A DNA stretch of 30,920 bases from Botryllus schlosseri (lineage: Eukaryota > Chordata > Ascidiacea > Stolidobranchia > Styelidae), in the NCBI GenBank assembly GCA_000444245.1, contig ATSW01007872.1, forward strand, positions 1-30,920, given 5' to 3'. Shown in pieces: positions 24,601 to 30,015 of this stretch. Positions within the stretch are counted from its first letter, which is position 1. Every line of letters starts with the position of its first letter. The translations under genes and the position numbers were made by a program. Below the pieces are notes generated by a model, which was given only the letters and a program-made list of their open reading frames with translations, was not told where the DNA came from and did not search any database.

Positions 24601-27600
24601 AAAGCACTGCGCGCAGACGACAGGGACTCTGACGTCAGCGCATTGAAGTATGTTATCACAGAGCAGCCGGAAAACGGGCGGATAGTGAGAAAGCAGCAGG
24701 ACACGACTGCGATATCGGAATTTACTCAAGGTATTGATACACCATGTTCCTTTGAATCCTCTAATATAGAGCCTCTTAATTTATCAATGAGATAAATTTC
24801 AGTTGAGAAAGGCTGTAAACCTCGAATGTTAGTTATAGCAACATGCGAAACCTGTAGTACAGAGCCATATTGGTTGCTGCATCTGTGACGTTGTGATAAA
24901 CCCGCATAACGTTGTCACAAACTGGCGTTTTATTCTGTATGGTCGCATAAAAGGTGCATATCTGAACTTTGTATATCTTTCATACAGTTTTGACGTCATA
25001 ATGAGTGAAACTTAAAAGCCTAATATACTCGATTAAAAAATTACATCAGTTAGTCACTCGATTTGCCCACCATCACTAGTTACATTTGTAAATATGTAGC
25101 ACATCTCCTATTATTATCGAATGCGAGGATGGTTAAAATTCCGTTCACCGTAATTTTCTATGCGGCCTTGCGTATCATTATTCACTTTACCAGACCAAAT
25201 GCCGATTCCAAGTCTATTATGTCACGGTGCGCCGTAAACAATGGTGGAATGTGCGCTTCATTTTCACGATAACTTCGTAAAGGATACCATCCGCCATAGG
25301 TGGGCGAGATCTAAAAAACAATACGCGCTCTTTTTATGATTTATGATGTGTAGTTTGAAAGTGTTTATATTTTGTGTCTGCGTCTCTACGGGGCGCGGGT
25401 TTAGGTCCATTACGGCGTGCGCTTTCTGGTGTGTCGGGCGCGGTCCGATATTCGTGGCGCTCGCTATACAAACCTCGGCGCGATCTTTACGGATATAACA
25501 ACACGCGCCCTGCGCTAGTGTTTAAGCGTAATGAGTAACCGATTCGGGCACAATGGGAGAGAGTTACTGCTTCCGTACGTGGTTTTTGCAACAAAAGAGG
25601 CTTACCGCCAGGTTGTTATGCTTTTTGATACTAATGTCCGCGCGATACTTGAAATGAGCCACCGAAATTCGGGGTCTCGCCGGCTTTTGGTATTTTTCCG
25701 GTGCGATTTCTAGATCTTAATTCGGGAAAGTTGCTTTTTCTCACGGTTATAATGCCGCATTTATGCTCGGCGCCGGTTCACGATGAATAGTCAACATCAA
25801 GTGCGACTCGTTTTTGCGTTATCATGATTTTAACTCAATTTCTATTGGGACCAGGCTTGTAGTCGTAAAATTGTAACCATACAAGAATTGATGCAAAAAT
25901 CCTAAATAACGGGCCTGCATATTGGTTATCCTGTGACCTTGCAATGTCGCGAATCCCACTTCATTCATCCCAAGTTATGCGCGTGGCAAGTCATTGGTTA
26001 CTATACGGCATACGCGTTAATATATAATGGGTAATCTTATGACTTTTATAAATCCCCAATACACGTGAACATCTTGCACGGTACCATGTGAATCCATTCA
26101 CTGAGATTGGTTTTCATTGCGCCTGACATACTAGCGGGGTTGGGGGTCAGTAAAGATCACGTCCAGTTTTCCGGTGTATATTCACTTAGGTTTTGCGTAC
26201 TTTCACTATACTTACTAACGTTGTCATGTTTTAAACTTCTTACACTTCTACTTAACAGTCTTTTAGCCAAAACTATACGCACTTTTTACAATTTGGATTT
26301 GGTGAAGTAGATAGTATGTTTGTATCACTGTTACGTTGAAATTGTTATAGAAACGAAACGATATGGCCGCTGTATAACGGTTACGGATCATATTTAGTGA
26401 CATTGCACCTATTTGTAGTGTAATTGATCATTTTGCGCCAGTCGCGTTCATGCACGCTGCAATTTCGAAGGAAATCACCACCAATTAACTGCTAAAACCA
26501 CGCGACCAACCAACTACTTTTTGACACTGCTTACTTGCATACTTTTGCCACCTTCATTTTCTAGGTAGTTTTGACCACTGCTGCTTCAGATGGTTATGGT
26601 AGATTCACTGCACACGTTCACGCGCATCAAATCCATAGCGTATCCCACCCGCAATTACGCGCGCTTCTCCGTGTTTCCAACATGAAATTTCGGATTAATA
26701 CACCCGATTATCTTACCGTAACCGCAATTCCACTCTTTGCGACCCCTCGCATTAAAGCCGTACACTTACCTCGCGATAATGCGCGACCCGCCAAGCGTCC
26801 AGTTTTGGCAATACTGTAATTACCGCGGATTCGTGCCGGCGATGGCTGTGGCGGCTTTCCTGTTGCGTCTAGCGCCGTTTCGGACGACCGTCGATACTCC
26901 GTCTTTTACGTCACAATTCGGAGTCGTCCGTGAGAAGACAGATGATTGATGGCGGATAGGAATTTCTATCCTTTGTCGCGATTGCGACTCTAGCTATTAC
27001 ACACAGATTCCTTATATTTAGTGTAGGCTTACACATCCGTGTGAGCTTGTTGGACATTCGTAGCGGCCGTAATGGTGAGCTTATCGTTTCAAGGTTTACA
27101 GACCTTTGCGATGTAAGCCGGCGGAGTCGCGTGGAATGTGAGATCAAAATAGTGTGTTATTTTATCCCTTTTAAGCAGAGGTGGTCAAAGTGGTCCGCTT
27201 TGCGCAAATAGAAGTGCACGCAATGTCCGAAACTTCTATTCATTTGCAGAGGTAGCCGATTCCAATGCACCCCAAGTTGAAGTATGAATGAACCGATTGA
27301 AAAGTAGGCCTACTCGAGCTGGTAGTTTTAAAATGTGGATTCGTTCGAGGCGTCACATACTTTTAGTGGTAAATCAAGACTCACCTTTGCGACAACGCAA
27401 AATTACCGATGGCATCACATATGGAGCGTTTTTCAAAAATTTATCATATTGCCATGCTACAAGGGGTATTTCGTCCGGTAGTTATGATAATTTCACTCAC
27501 AAAAGCTGTGCAAAGTAATTCAAGAAACGCTTTCTACTTTCTAAAAGCACAAGTGTAACAAGTAAGAAAATTGAGTGGGGGATTTGAGTATTGTTTGTTT

Positions 27601-29480
27601 TCACATTGATGTTCCTTCTTGCTGATTATTATTATTTGATTGGCGATTATGTGACATCCCATATCAATTGTGACGCAGAGAAAAGATTTGACTTCACAAC
27701 GCCCAAGTCATCAATTTCAGGTTGGAGGCGCCGTCCGCCTTCTGGCCATTTAACCTTGGTGATGTAATATCCGCGACGGAGTGCAGAATAATATGGCAAG
27801 ATGTATTGTATAGTGCACACGCTATTAGCTTCAATCTTCGGATTTCGAATATTATCACGCCACAACGAACCCGCGGTTACCACGGCAACGCCCTTGCTCG
27901 CGCGACCCTTGCTACTCGTTTTAGGATCCCGCGCAGCGGTTTCCGTAATAACACGCTCTATTTTCGTGCACTTCTGTTTTCGAATGTGCCGAATTTTGGC
28001 ACGGTCGCACGCATCGTACCATCGACCCATTCAGGCGCCGTGTTATCTTTCGGCGGTACCATTGTAGAAATACATTTTGCTCGCACGACACCCCGTGTTC
28101 TATACCTGGAGGTTTTTATTGGCTCTACGCTGGCCGTTGAATGATCGGATTGGGATAACTCGAAAATTATACGCCGTGCCCGGCTTGCAACATTATTGCA
28201 ATGCGCGATCGGCACGAAGTAATAAAAACGCAAATGCAGGAACGCGTAAAAGTATTCCGATTCTTATCGTAACGTGACAATTTTCGACTCGTGTTACTCA
28301 TGCGGTAAATATCAAATTTGCTAGTTTAAATGTACGAACGCATTTTGGGTTAGCCGTTAGCGGAATGCGATGTCGCGATGTTGAATATAATCTAACTTGG
28401 ACAACTATAGATGATTCTAATTCTAGTTGCCGGTAATATAATTGCACTCAACTTTGTGAAATGTTGTTATGCTCTAATTCTATATCAAATATAATTTCCG
28501 ATTCTCCTGAAAACACTACAGGAGAACTATCTGGTGCGTAATGGGCCAAGCTTGATGTGCAGACATTTGCCATTCTCATGCTAATGGGACCAACTCTGAT
28601 TCGATGTGAACTGTACGTGGTTTTGTTGTGTTTCGTTCCAATTCGGGAATTAATTCAATTTCCAAGTTTCAAGTAATTCTAATTCGGAACTCATTTGGAA
28701 AAAATGATTAGCTGTAATTCTAAGGTTCTTTGGAAAAGCTGAAAATCTTCTGGTTGCACAATTCTGAATGTGATACAATTTCCGTCATCATGCTCACAGC
28801 ATTCTTACAGTATCACCAGACCAGTACCTCAGTGGTCGTGTCATTTATTTTGCTCTGCTTGATAAAGGGGATGCGTAATTAAGATCATGTTCTGAACTCG
28901 AGTTTGAGCACAGCATCAGTAACCACTTGCGAACTCGCTGTTTTCGGATATAAATAAACTAACGGGGCTGTTTGAAATCAACCCCTGGTTCAAATGCGTG
29001 ATGGATTGGGCTACTGAAAAAGTTTGCCTGATTGGAACAGAGAATAACTATCCAGTCCATCGACCTTTACAGTATAGGTATAACCACAATGTGATAGAAT
29101 TGGTTCATGAATTGTGTGCATGACTATCTTAAGACGATCCTGTGTGGAATGAAAGTCAATATGCTTATTGAAAAGCCTTACGCTTATCCTATTGGGATAT
29201 GGCCGAGTCAATGTTTATAGTTTCTCCATGGCTTTAGCTAATACAGTGCTATTTTCTTAAGGATTACCTCTGTGTATAGTCTGTATTACAATTCAACATC
29301 GCAAATGTGGAATGGGTCATATCCAGCCTTTCAAACAACAAACAACCCACCACGGCAGCGCCTGTATTAATCCGCTTTGCTCTTTCCTAGGCGACATCGA
29401 CAAAATGAACATCTACTACATTCTAAATCCCGGCAGCAACGCCACTGCGGACTCTTTCATCTTCAAGATTGTGGACTCAG
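447..29480 (+). CDS. FRAS1/FREM-like extracellular matrix protein, partial (18 spliced exons)
   Basis: Spliced gene; exons are listed separately. The joined reading frame is about 1357 residues, open throughout, with all 17 internal junctions GT-AG and phase-matched. It consists of CSPG repeats, recognisable by acidic D-x-D motifs such as ATDLDSDD, FTQxDI elements, YxHxG segments and linkers such as [10 protein letters not shown]. In vertebrates FRAS1, FREM1 and FREM2 are secreted or membrane-anchored basement-membrane proteins with 12 such repeats followed by Calx-beta domains, and they form a complex that ties epithelium to mesenchyme. Here eleven linkers plus a final repeat fit that array. 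The start, signal peptide, Calx-beta domains and stop are not in the window. I cannot choose between the FRAS1, FREM1 and FREM2/3 branches, because the diagnostic ends are missing. Several N-glycosylation sequons (NIT, NVT, NRT, NIS, NSS, NLT, NAT) fit a secreted protein. No RGD motif is present. Confidence 0.88.
666..1126 (+). other. Intron 1
   Basis: 461 nt between exons 1 and 2, phase 0. Open frames running into it from the exons end at stops. I see no repeat or other feature in it. Confidence 0.85.
1127..1320 (+). CDS. Exon 2: CSPG repeat 2, main part
   Basis: 194 nt, entering in phase 0 and leaving with two bases of a split Ser codon (residues 74-137). The acceptor is ATTTCAG ending at 1126 and the donor GTGAAT at 1321. 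It shows the acidic motif [10 protein letters not shown], the turn [17 protein letters not shown] and the YQHDG element, in the order expected for a CSPG repeat. An overlapping open frame on the same strand is a shadow. Confidence 0.92.
1321..2498 (+). other. Intron 2
   Basis: 1178 nt, the only phase-2 intron in the window. AT-rich, without a recognisable repeat or coding segment. The short open frames near 2261-2485 have no splice sites consistent with the gene. Confidence 0.85.
2499..2589 (+). CDS. Exon 3: end of CSPG repeat 2
   Basis: 91 nt. One base completes the Ser codon split from exon 2, followed by 30 codons (residues 138-168). The acceptor is TTTGACAG ending at 2498 and the donor GTGAGT at 2590. 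It carries the closing strand with FQMTDGTN and the linker ASVDNTAP. It is separated from exon 4 by an intron of only 62 nt. Confidence 0.9.
2590..2651 (+). other. Intron 3, very short
   Basis: 62 nt, GTGAGT to CCAG, phase 0. Near the lower size limit for animal introns. Accepted because both flanking exons join to give a linker of the expected VDNTAP-V form. Confidence 0.85.
2652..2912 (+). CDS. Exon 4: CSPG repeat 3, first two thirds
   Basis: 87 codons, phase 0 at both ends (residues 169-255). The acceptor is CTCGCCAG ending at 2651 and the donor GTACGA at 2913. It opens with [10 protein letters not shown], continues with the acidic VDIDSDDR and ends at [10 protein letters not shown]. The segment around [10 protein letters not shown], with its long variable insert before the FSK element, resembles the third repeat of FRAS1/FREM proteins, which is longer than its neighbours. 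Confidence 0.92.
2913..4475 (+). other. Intron 4
   Basis: 1563 nt, phase 0. It holds an open frame of 146 codons from a TTG at 3247 to 3687 that I cannot relate to any family and that lacks matching splice sites. It also holds a family B repeat copy at about 3851-4126. Confidence 0.8.
3851..4126 (+). repeat. Interspersed repeat family B, copy 1
   Basis: The longest of four related copies. Shared blocks include GTAACGAAGTAG near the left end, ACCTACT followed by a gap and AAAGTGG, and CACTTCTACTTAACAGT, then GGCCAAAAC. The same blocks recur in the same order and orientation near 8740, 9770 and 26185. No coding capacity and no clear terminal repeats. Probably a small non-autonomous element. 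Confidence 0.6.
4476..4649 (+). CDS. Exon 5: end of CSPG repeat 3
   Basis: 58 codons, phase 0 at both ends (residues 256-313). The acceptor is CCGACAG ending at 4475 and the donor GTAAGC at 4650. It starts with [10 protein letters not shown], the Y-x-H element, and goes on to [13 protein letters not shown], which recalls a segment conserved among FRAS1 and FREM proteins. The linker [10 protein letters not shown] follows. The junction with exon 4 (LEQ then VYYRH) falls where a CSPG repeat should be continuous, so no exon is missing from the 1.6 kb intron between them. Confidence 0.92.
4762..4811. repeat. Two copies of an 18-bp direct repeat, 30-bp period
   Basis: ACTGTTGCGCATTGTAATG occurs at 4763-4781 and again at 4793-4811, with CAATGCAATGC-type sequence between. 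It looks like a recent local duplication by slippage. No function is suggested. Confidence 0.85.
5474..5560 (+). mobile_element. Possible left end of a hAT-like non-autonomous element
   Basis: CAGGGATGGCAATACGAAT at 5474, followed by several inverted ATTCGAAT-type words, resembles the ends of hAT-derived small elements. No matching right end is found downstream in the intron, so it is probably a fragment. A related sequence in opposite orientation lies at about 29895-30015. Confidence 0.35.
5947..6091 (+). CDS. Exon 6: start of CSPG repeat 4
   Basis: 145 nt, phase 0 in, one base out (residues 314-361 plus part of a Gly codon). The acceptor TTATCGAAG is not a strong one but is the only AG that joins exon 5 in frame. 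The donor is GTACGG at 6092. It reads [10 protein letters not shown], then the acidic [10 protein letters not shown] and the strand LLYTITEPL. The initial ATG codon is internal, not a start. Confidence 0.83.
6092..6442 (+). other. Intron 6
   Basis: 351 nt, phase 1. The open frame of exon 6 continues into it up to 6264 by chance. No other feature is seen. Confidence 0.85.
6443..6615 (+). CDS. Exon 7: middle of CSPG repeat 4
   Basis: 173 nt. Two bases complete the split Gly codon, then 57 codons (residues 362-419), leaving in phase 0. The acceptor is GATTCAG ending at 6442 and the donor GTGAGT at 6616. It contains [19 protein letters not shown] and [11 protein letters not shown]. The K-P-P variant of the Y-x-H element is also seen in the first repeat of this window. 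Confidence 0.92.
6616..6683 (+). other. Intron 7, very short
   Basis: 68 nt, GTGAGT to CTGCCAG, phase 0. The pyrimidine tract is short. Joining exons 7 and 8 gives the expected strand before the linker RPVDNKPP. Confidence 0.88.
6684..6894 (+). CDS. Exon 8: linker of repeat 4 and first half of CSPG repeat 5
   Basis: 211 nt, phase 0 in, one base out (residues 420-489). The acceptor is CTGCCAG ending at 6683 and the donor GTAACG at 6895. It carries the linker [12 protein letters not shown], the N-glycosylation sequon NIT, the acidic motif VTDPDSSEE and the turn KTPAKGAVY. The intron before it is only 68 nt. Confidence 0.93.
6895..7315 (+). other. Intron 8
   Basis: 421 nt, phase 1. It contains a nested palindromic segment at 7111-7155. 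Otherwise no feature is seen. Confidence 0.85.
7111..7155. repeat. Nested inverted repeats
   Basis: Two perfect 12-bp palindromes overlap: GGTCCGCGGACC at 7126-7137 and GGACCATGGTCC at 7133-7144. The arms ATTCAAC (7111-7117) and GTTGAAT (7149-7155) enclose them. The GGTCCGCGGACC word also occurs at the ends of some hAT elements, so this may be a transposon relic. Confidence 0.75.
7316..7560 (+). CDS. Exon 9: second half of CSPG repeat 5 and start of repeat 6
   Basis: 245 nt. Two bases complete a split Gly codon, then 81 codons (residues 490-571), leaving in phase 0. The acceptor is CCTACAG ending at 7315 and the donor GTGCGT at 7561. It has [20 protein letters not shown], the strand [11 protein letters not shown], a sequon NVT and the linker [10 protein letters not shown]. 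Longer open frames in other registers across this stretch are shadows. The phase fits both neighbours. Confidence 0.92.
8030..8556. mobile_element. Non-autonomous hAT-like DNA transposon (MITE) with intact ends
   Basis: 527 bp bounded by perfect 12-bp terminal inverted repeats, TAGGGCTGGGCA and TGCCCAGCCCTA. It is flanked on both sides by the identical 8-bp duplication GTGATGAC (8022-8029 and 8557-8564). An 8-bp target duplication and this type of end are hallmarks of the hAT superfamily. Beyond the ends, CGAGTCGAGT-type words near the left side and ACTCGAATC-type words near the right extend the inverted symmetry. The 75-codon frame at 8144-8371 has no recognisable homology, so the element would depend on transposase supplied elsewhere. 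The perfect duplication suggests a fairly recent insertion. Confidence 0.88.
8740..8915 (+). repeat. Interspersed repeat family B, copy 2
   Basis: Shares GCACTACCTGCTCAAGTGATT, CTTCAGACTACT and CCACTTCTA in order with the copy at 3851-4126. It has a local AGGCCTAGGCC palindrome inside. Its right edge lies close to the 3' splice site of exon 10 and seems to include the branch-point-like word TACTAAC at 8907-8913. Confidence 0.55.
8907..8951 (+). promoter_or_regulatory. Exon 10 splice acceptor region with a decoy AG
   Basis: A perfect branch-point-like TACTAAC at 8907-8913 is followed by CTCGACAG (AG at 8929-8930) and then by TTTCGTAG (AG at 8950-8951). The second AG joins exon 9 in frame. Using the first would insert 21 nt, six codons and then TAG. 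The first AG is nearer the usual window but only 17 nt from the putative branch point. Confidence 0.5.
8952..9609 (+). CDS. Exon 10: rest of CSPG repeat 6 and most of repeat 7
   Basis: 658 nt, the largest exon; phase 0 in, one base out (residues 572-790). The acceptor is TTTCGTAG ending at 8951 and the donor GTGAGT at 9610. Repeat 6 has [25 protein letters not shown] and [10 protein letters not shown], and closes with [10 protein letters not shown]. Repeat 7 has [19 protein letters not shown] and [10 protein letters not shown]. Sequons NRT, NIS and NSS are present. The two cysteine codons (9360-9362 and 9549-9551) are the only ones in the whole assembled array. An earlier AG at 8929-8930 would add seven codons, the last of which is a stop. 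Confidence 0.94.
9610..11512 (+). other. Intron 10
   Basis: 1903 nt, phase 1. A family B repeat copy lies at about 9770-9900. The remainder is AT-rich, with no feature I can support. Confidence 0.85.
9770..9900 (+). repeat. Interspersed repeat family B, copy 3
   Basis: Begins with AGCAACGAAGTGTAG, matching GTAACGAAGTAG of copy 1. It continues with GCAGTACTTGGTAG, TTTACCTACTGGAGTGATT and ACTTCCACTTCTGCC in the same order as copies 1 and 2. Confidence 0.55.
11513..11679 (+). CDS. Exon 11: end of repeat 7 and first part of CSPG repeat 8
   Basis: 167 nt. Two bases complete a split Val codon, then 55 codons (residues 791-846), leaving in phase 0. The acceptor is CGTTACAG ending at 11512 and the donor GTAAGC at 11680. 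Joined to exon 10 it gives the linker [10 protein letters not shown]. It goes on with [10 protein letters not shown], the acidic [10 protein letters not shown] and [11 protein letters not shown]. Confidence 0.92.
12079..12146 (-). mobile_element. Fragment: end of a hAT-like DNA transposon
   Basis: On the minus strand it reads CAGTGCTTCTCAACCTTTTA, then a word of the CCGTGGCTCCC type. This is a widespread hAT terminal sequence (CAGTGGTTCTCAACC type). The opposite end is not visible, so this is a relic. Confidence 0.5.
12195..12545 (+). repeat. Interspersed repeat family A, copy 1
   Basis: Layout as in the other copies: a head with AGAAAATTGTCGG, about two ~40-bp units beginning AAATTAGATTAGAATT, then a unique tail. 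The tail runs through GAATTCGCGAAAACTTAGAAA, CTCATGATCATGAGAATGGC, CCTGTAGCATTTTCGTGAAA and CTGATCAGTTTAACTAGAC. No coding capacity. Confidence 0.75.
12618..12875 (+). CDS. Exon 12: rest of CSPG repeat 8 and start of repeat 9
   Basis: 86 codons, phase 0 at both ends (residues 847-932). The acceptor is TATCCCTAG ending at 12617 and the donor GTTTGT at 12876. It contains [30 protein letters not shown] and the linker [10 protein letters not shown], then opens repeat 9 up to NNDLK. Minus-strand open frames over this exon are shadows of its GC-rich codons. Confidence 0.92.
13212..13227. repeat. Perfect 16-bp palindrome
   Basis: ATGTACAATTGTACAT is a perfect palindrome. It is followed within 25 bp by further GTACATTGTAC-type words, so the stretch 13210-13250 could fold back. 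Probably low-complexity sequence. Confidence 0.8.
14272..14798 (+). repeat. Interspersed repeat family A, copy 2 (longest array)
   Basis: About seven imperfect tandem units of ~40 bp (14272 to about 14545), each near AAATTAGATTAGAATTAGAA followed by TTACAGCTACACATTTTTCC. The unique tail follows: TTCGCGAAAACTTGGAAAT, GTATGTGCAGCAAGCTTGG, TGTCCTGTAGCATTTTCAG, and an end near AAGTCTAATTACACAACTAG. It shows that copies of this family differ mainly in unit number. Confidence 0.8.
18137..18308 (+). CDS. Exon 13: central part of CSPG repeat 9
   Basis: 172 nt, phase 0 in, one base out (residues 933-989). The acceptor is TTTTAACAG ending at 18136 and the donor GTAAAT at 18309. It begins directly with the acidic motif ATDLDSDDS and continues with the turn AARHGNLT (a glycosylation sequon), [10 protein letters not shown] and IAYRHT. 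The repeat is continuous with exon 12 despite the 5.3 kb intron, so no exon is missing there. Confidence 0.93.
18309..19922 (+). other. Intron 13
   Basis: 1614 nt, phase 1. One ambiguous base at 18950. No repeat family copy or coding segment recognised. Confidence 0.85.
19923..20090 (+). CDS. Exon 14: end of repeat 9 and start of CSPG repeat 10
   Basis: 168 nt. Two bases complete a split Gly codon, then 55 codons, with one base out (residues 990-1045). The acceptor is GAAATAG ending at 19922. The donor GTGGGA at 20091 is weaker than the others. It reads [11 protein letters not shown], then a divergent linker [10 protein letters not shown] and the opening strand VTLKEGGHV of repeat 10. An in-frame stop follows shortly after the donor, which supports splicing. 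Confidence 0.87.
20091..20159 (+). other. Intron 14, very short
   Basis: 69 nt, GTGGGA to TTTGTAG, phase 1. Contains the in-frame stop that ends the unspliced reading of exon 14. The repeat continues smoothly across it. Confidence 0.85.
20160..20300 (+). CDS. Exon 15: central part of CSPG repeat 10
   Basis: 141 nt. Two bases complete a split Asp codon, then 46 codons, with one base out (residues 1046-1092). The acceptor is CTTTGTAG ending at 20159 and the donor GTATGT at 20301. It has the acidic stretch [11 protein letters not shown], the turn [10 protein letters not shown] and SFTQLDLA. It lies only 69 nt after exon 14. Confidence 0.9.
20301..21985 (+). other. Intron 15
   Basis: 1685 nt, phase 1. 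It contains a small DNA element at 21336-21736. From 20301 to 21330 no feature is seen. Confidence 0.85.
21336..21736. mobile_element. Small non-autonomous DNA transposon, probably hAT-like
   Basis: 401 bp with imperfect terminal inverted repeats: left TTGGGTTGTAAC, right end (inverted) CGGGGTTATAAT. It is flanked by GTTTACAG (21328-21335) and GTTTACAC (21737-21744), an 8-bp duplication with one mismatch. Both subterminal regions are full of GACTCGAGTC-type words in inverted orientation, as is common in small hAT derivatives. No coding capacity. Confidence 0.7.
21986..22192 (+). CDS. Exon 16: rest of CSPG repeat 10 and start of repeat 11
   Basis: 207 nt. Two bases complete a split Gly codon, then 68 codons, with one base out (residues 1093-1161). 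The acceptor is GTTCTAG ending at 21985 and the donor GTGAGC at 22193. It reads [12 protein letters not shown] (the Y-x-H element), [11 protein letters not shown], the linker [10 protein letters not shown] and LRLKEGG of repeat 11. The ATG at 22030 is internal. Confidence 0.92.
22620..23010 (-). repeat. Interspersed repeat family A, copy 3
   Basis: Minus-strand copy. It reads, on the plus strand, TTAGAGCGAAATGCTGGTAAT, ACTTTGTGAAATGTTTCTTA, GTGAAAACCGTACAGGAAAT, CAATTTCCAAGTTTTTGTGAA and finally GAAAATTTTC of the head. These are the complements of the tail blocks of copies 1, 2 and 4. About one array unit is present. Confidence 0.75.
23104..23140. repeat. Imperfect inverted repeat in the spacer between family A copies 3 and 4
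   Basis: AGGGAAAAGTGGA and TCCACCACTTTCCCT could pair around a short loop. A second, smaller one (ATTCCACC with GGTGGGAAT) lies at about 23074-23098. Both are inside the spacer of the inverted family A pair. Confidence 0.55.
23353..23718 (+). repeat. Interspersed repeat family A, copy 4
   Basis: Plus-strand copy with head AACTAGAAAATTTTCAGC, two to three array units (AAATTAGATCTGAATTAGAA type), and the tail blocks TTCGCAAGAACTTGGAAATTG, CCTGCAGCATTTTCAGGAG and CTGATCAGTCTAATTAGGC. The next element starts within 5 bp of its right end. Confidence 0.78.
23723..24174. mobile_element. Small hAT-like DNA transposon
   Basis: 452 bp. The left end TAGGAGTTTTCAACC and the inverted right end CAGGGGTTTTCAAC match each other, and subterminal GGTCGTGGCCCA pairs with GGGTCATGGCCCA-type sequence on the other side. 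These ends are of the widespread hAT CAGGGGTTCTCAACC type. The flanking octamers GTGTTCTA and GTCTTATC agree at only 5 of 8 positions, so the insertion is older than the one at 8030. No coding capacity. Confidence 0.72.
24233..24730 (+). CDS. Exon 17: CSPG repeat 11 and first half of repeat 12
   Basis: 498 nt. Two bases complete a split Val codon, then 165 codons, with one base out (residues 1162-1327). The acceptor is a T-run followed by GCAG ending at 24232, the strongest in the gene. The donor is GTATTG at 24731. Repeat 11 shows VEDRDTEES, the turn [36 protein letters not shown] and the linker [10 protein letters not shown]. Repeat 12 opens with ADDRDSDVS, then EQPENGRIV and EFTQ. The exon is noticeably richer in GC than the flanking introns. 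Long minus-strand open frames here are shadows. Confidence 0.95.
26185..26305 (+). repeat. Interspersed repeat family B, copy 4
   Basis: Partial copy: TTTTGCGTACTTTCACTATAC, then ACACTTCTACTTAACAGTC and TTAGCCAAAACTATACGCAC, which match the right part of the copy at 3851-4126 (CCACTTCTACTTAACAGT, GGCCAAAACC). Same orientation as the other three. Confidence 0.5.
28385..28760 (-). repeat. Interspersed repeat family A, copy 5
   Basis: Minus-strand copy. On the plus strand it shows ATTCTAGTTGCCGGTAATAT, ACTTTGTGAAATGTTGTTATG, CCTGAAAACACTACAGGAGAA, TTAATTCAATTTCCAAGTTTC and AGCTGAAAATCTTCTGG, the complements of the tail and head blocks of copies 1, 2 and 4. About one or two array units. Confidence 0.75.
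29391..29480 (+). CDS. Exon 18: end of CSPG repeat 12
   Basis: 90 nt. Two bases complete a split Gly codon, then 29 codons, with one base out (residues 1328-1357). The acceptor is CTTTCCTAG ending at 29390 and the donor GTACGG at 29481. It reads [12 protein letters not shown], a sequon NAT, then [10 protein letters not shown]. This divergent last repeat, with no standard Y-x-H element and ending in a D-S-G-type sequence, is what stands just before the first Calx-beta domain in FRAS1/FREM proteins. The next exon is not found in the window. Confidence 0.88.
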
Positions 29481-29894
29481 GTACGGTGGTGTTTGTTTTA
29501 CTGCCCCCATAATGTTTGCTTCGGGTGTTGGCTGTTTTACGGATTTACAGTTTATGTTATGTAGCCGGCGGCGGTGTCGGTGTCGCGCGGGATGGCCGGG
29601 CTGCAAGTTTTTGGCATTAGTCAAGCCGCGCGCGATCGCTAAAATAATTTATGCGCCGCTGTTAACGTCGATGGATTGCCTTGTAAAGTGGCGGCTGTAA
29701 AACATCTGTCGCGTGCTGCCGCATTGTGTACTGCAATAATTGCAATGACGACCCGCGGAACGCGACTTTCATACTGGCGAATTCGAATATTCGTGCCGGA
29801 TATATCGACCGAGACGACGAAGTGGCAAGTTTCTATATCGGTGGTTCCAAACCTCTACTATCCTGACAATGTAAAGTAAATATAATATGATTAG

Positions 29895-30015
29895 CCCAGT
29901 TGATTCGGTTCGAACCATCTGATATAGTGATATTCGAAACCTGATTCGATTCGCATGCTTGATTAGAATGAAAGATGAAGCGAATCAGTGATTAGCATTT
30001 CTCCACCCTCACTGT
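29895..30015 (-). mobile_element. Possible end of a hAT-like non-autonomous element
   Basis: On the minus strand it begins CAGTGAGGGTGGAGAAATGC and continues with ATCACTGATTCGC and ATTCGAA-type words. This is similar in layout to the fragment at 5474. No partner end is found nearby. Confidence 0.3.

Larger units (their letters stand above)
24731..29390 (+). other. Intron 17 (4.7 kb)
   Basis: Phase 1. It contains family B copy 4, family A copy 5 and CpG-rich patches at about 25380-25530, 26640-26900 and 27840-28040. Overlapping open frames of 127-140 codons on both strands at 27647-28144 have no recognisable product and are probably due to the GC-rich composition. No exon is needed here, as exons 17 and 18 join within one CSPG repeat. 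Confidence 0.8.

Noticed and set aside
24262-24729. 155-codon minus-strand open frame over exon 17
   Set aside because: A shadow of the C/G-ending codons of exon 17 on the other strand.
27175-27260. CAGAGGTGGTCAAAGTGGTCC as a possible hAT left end
   Set aside because: No matching inverted end or target duplication could be found, and the word alone is too short to support an element.
27647-28144. Overlapping open frames of 127 (minus) and 140 (plus) codons in intron 17
   Set aside because: They overlap on opposite strands in a CpG-rich patch, have no recognisable motif and no splice sites linking them to anything.
29687-29863. An open frame reading NDDPRNATFILANS, then AGYIDRDDEV, which looks protein-like and might be the next exon
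   Set aside because: No AG upstream in the open stretch gives the phase needed after exon 18, there is no match to the expected start of a Calx-beta domain, and a stop follows shortly. Probably chance in a GC-rich patch.
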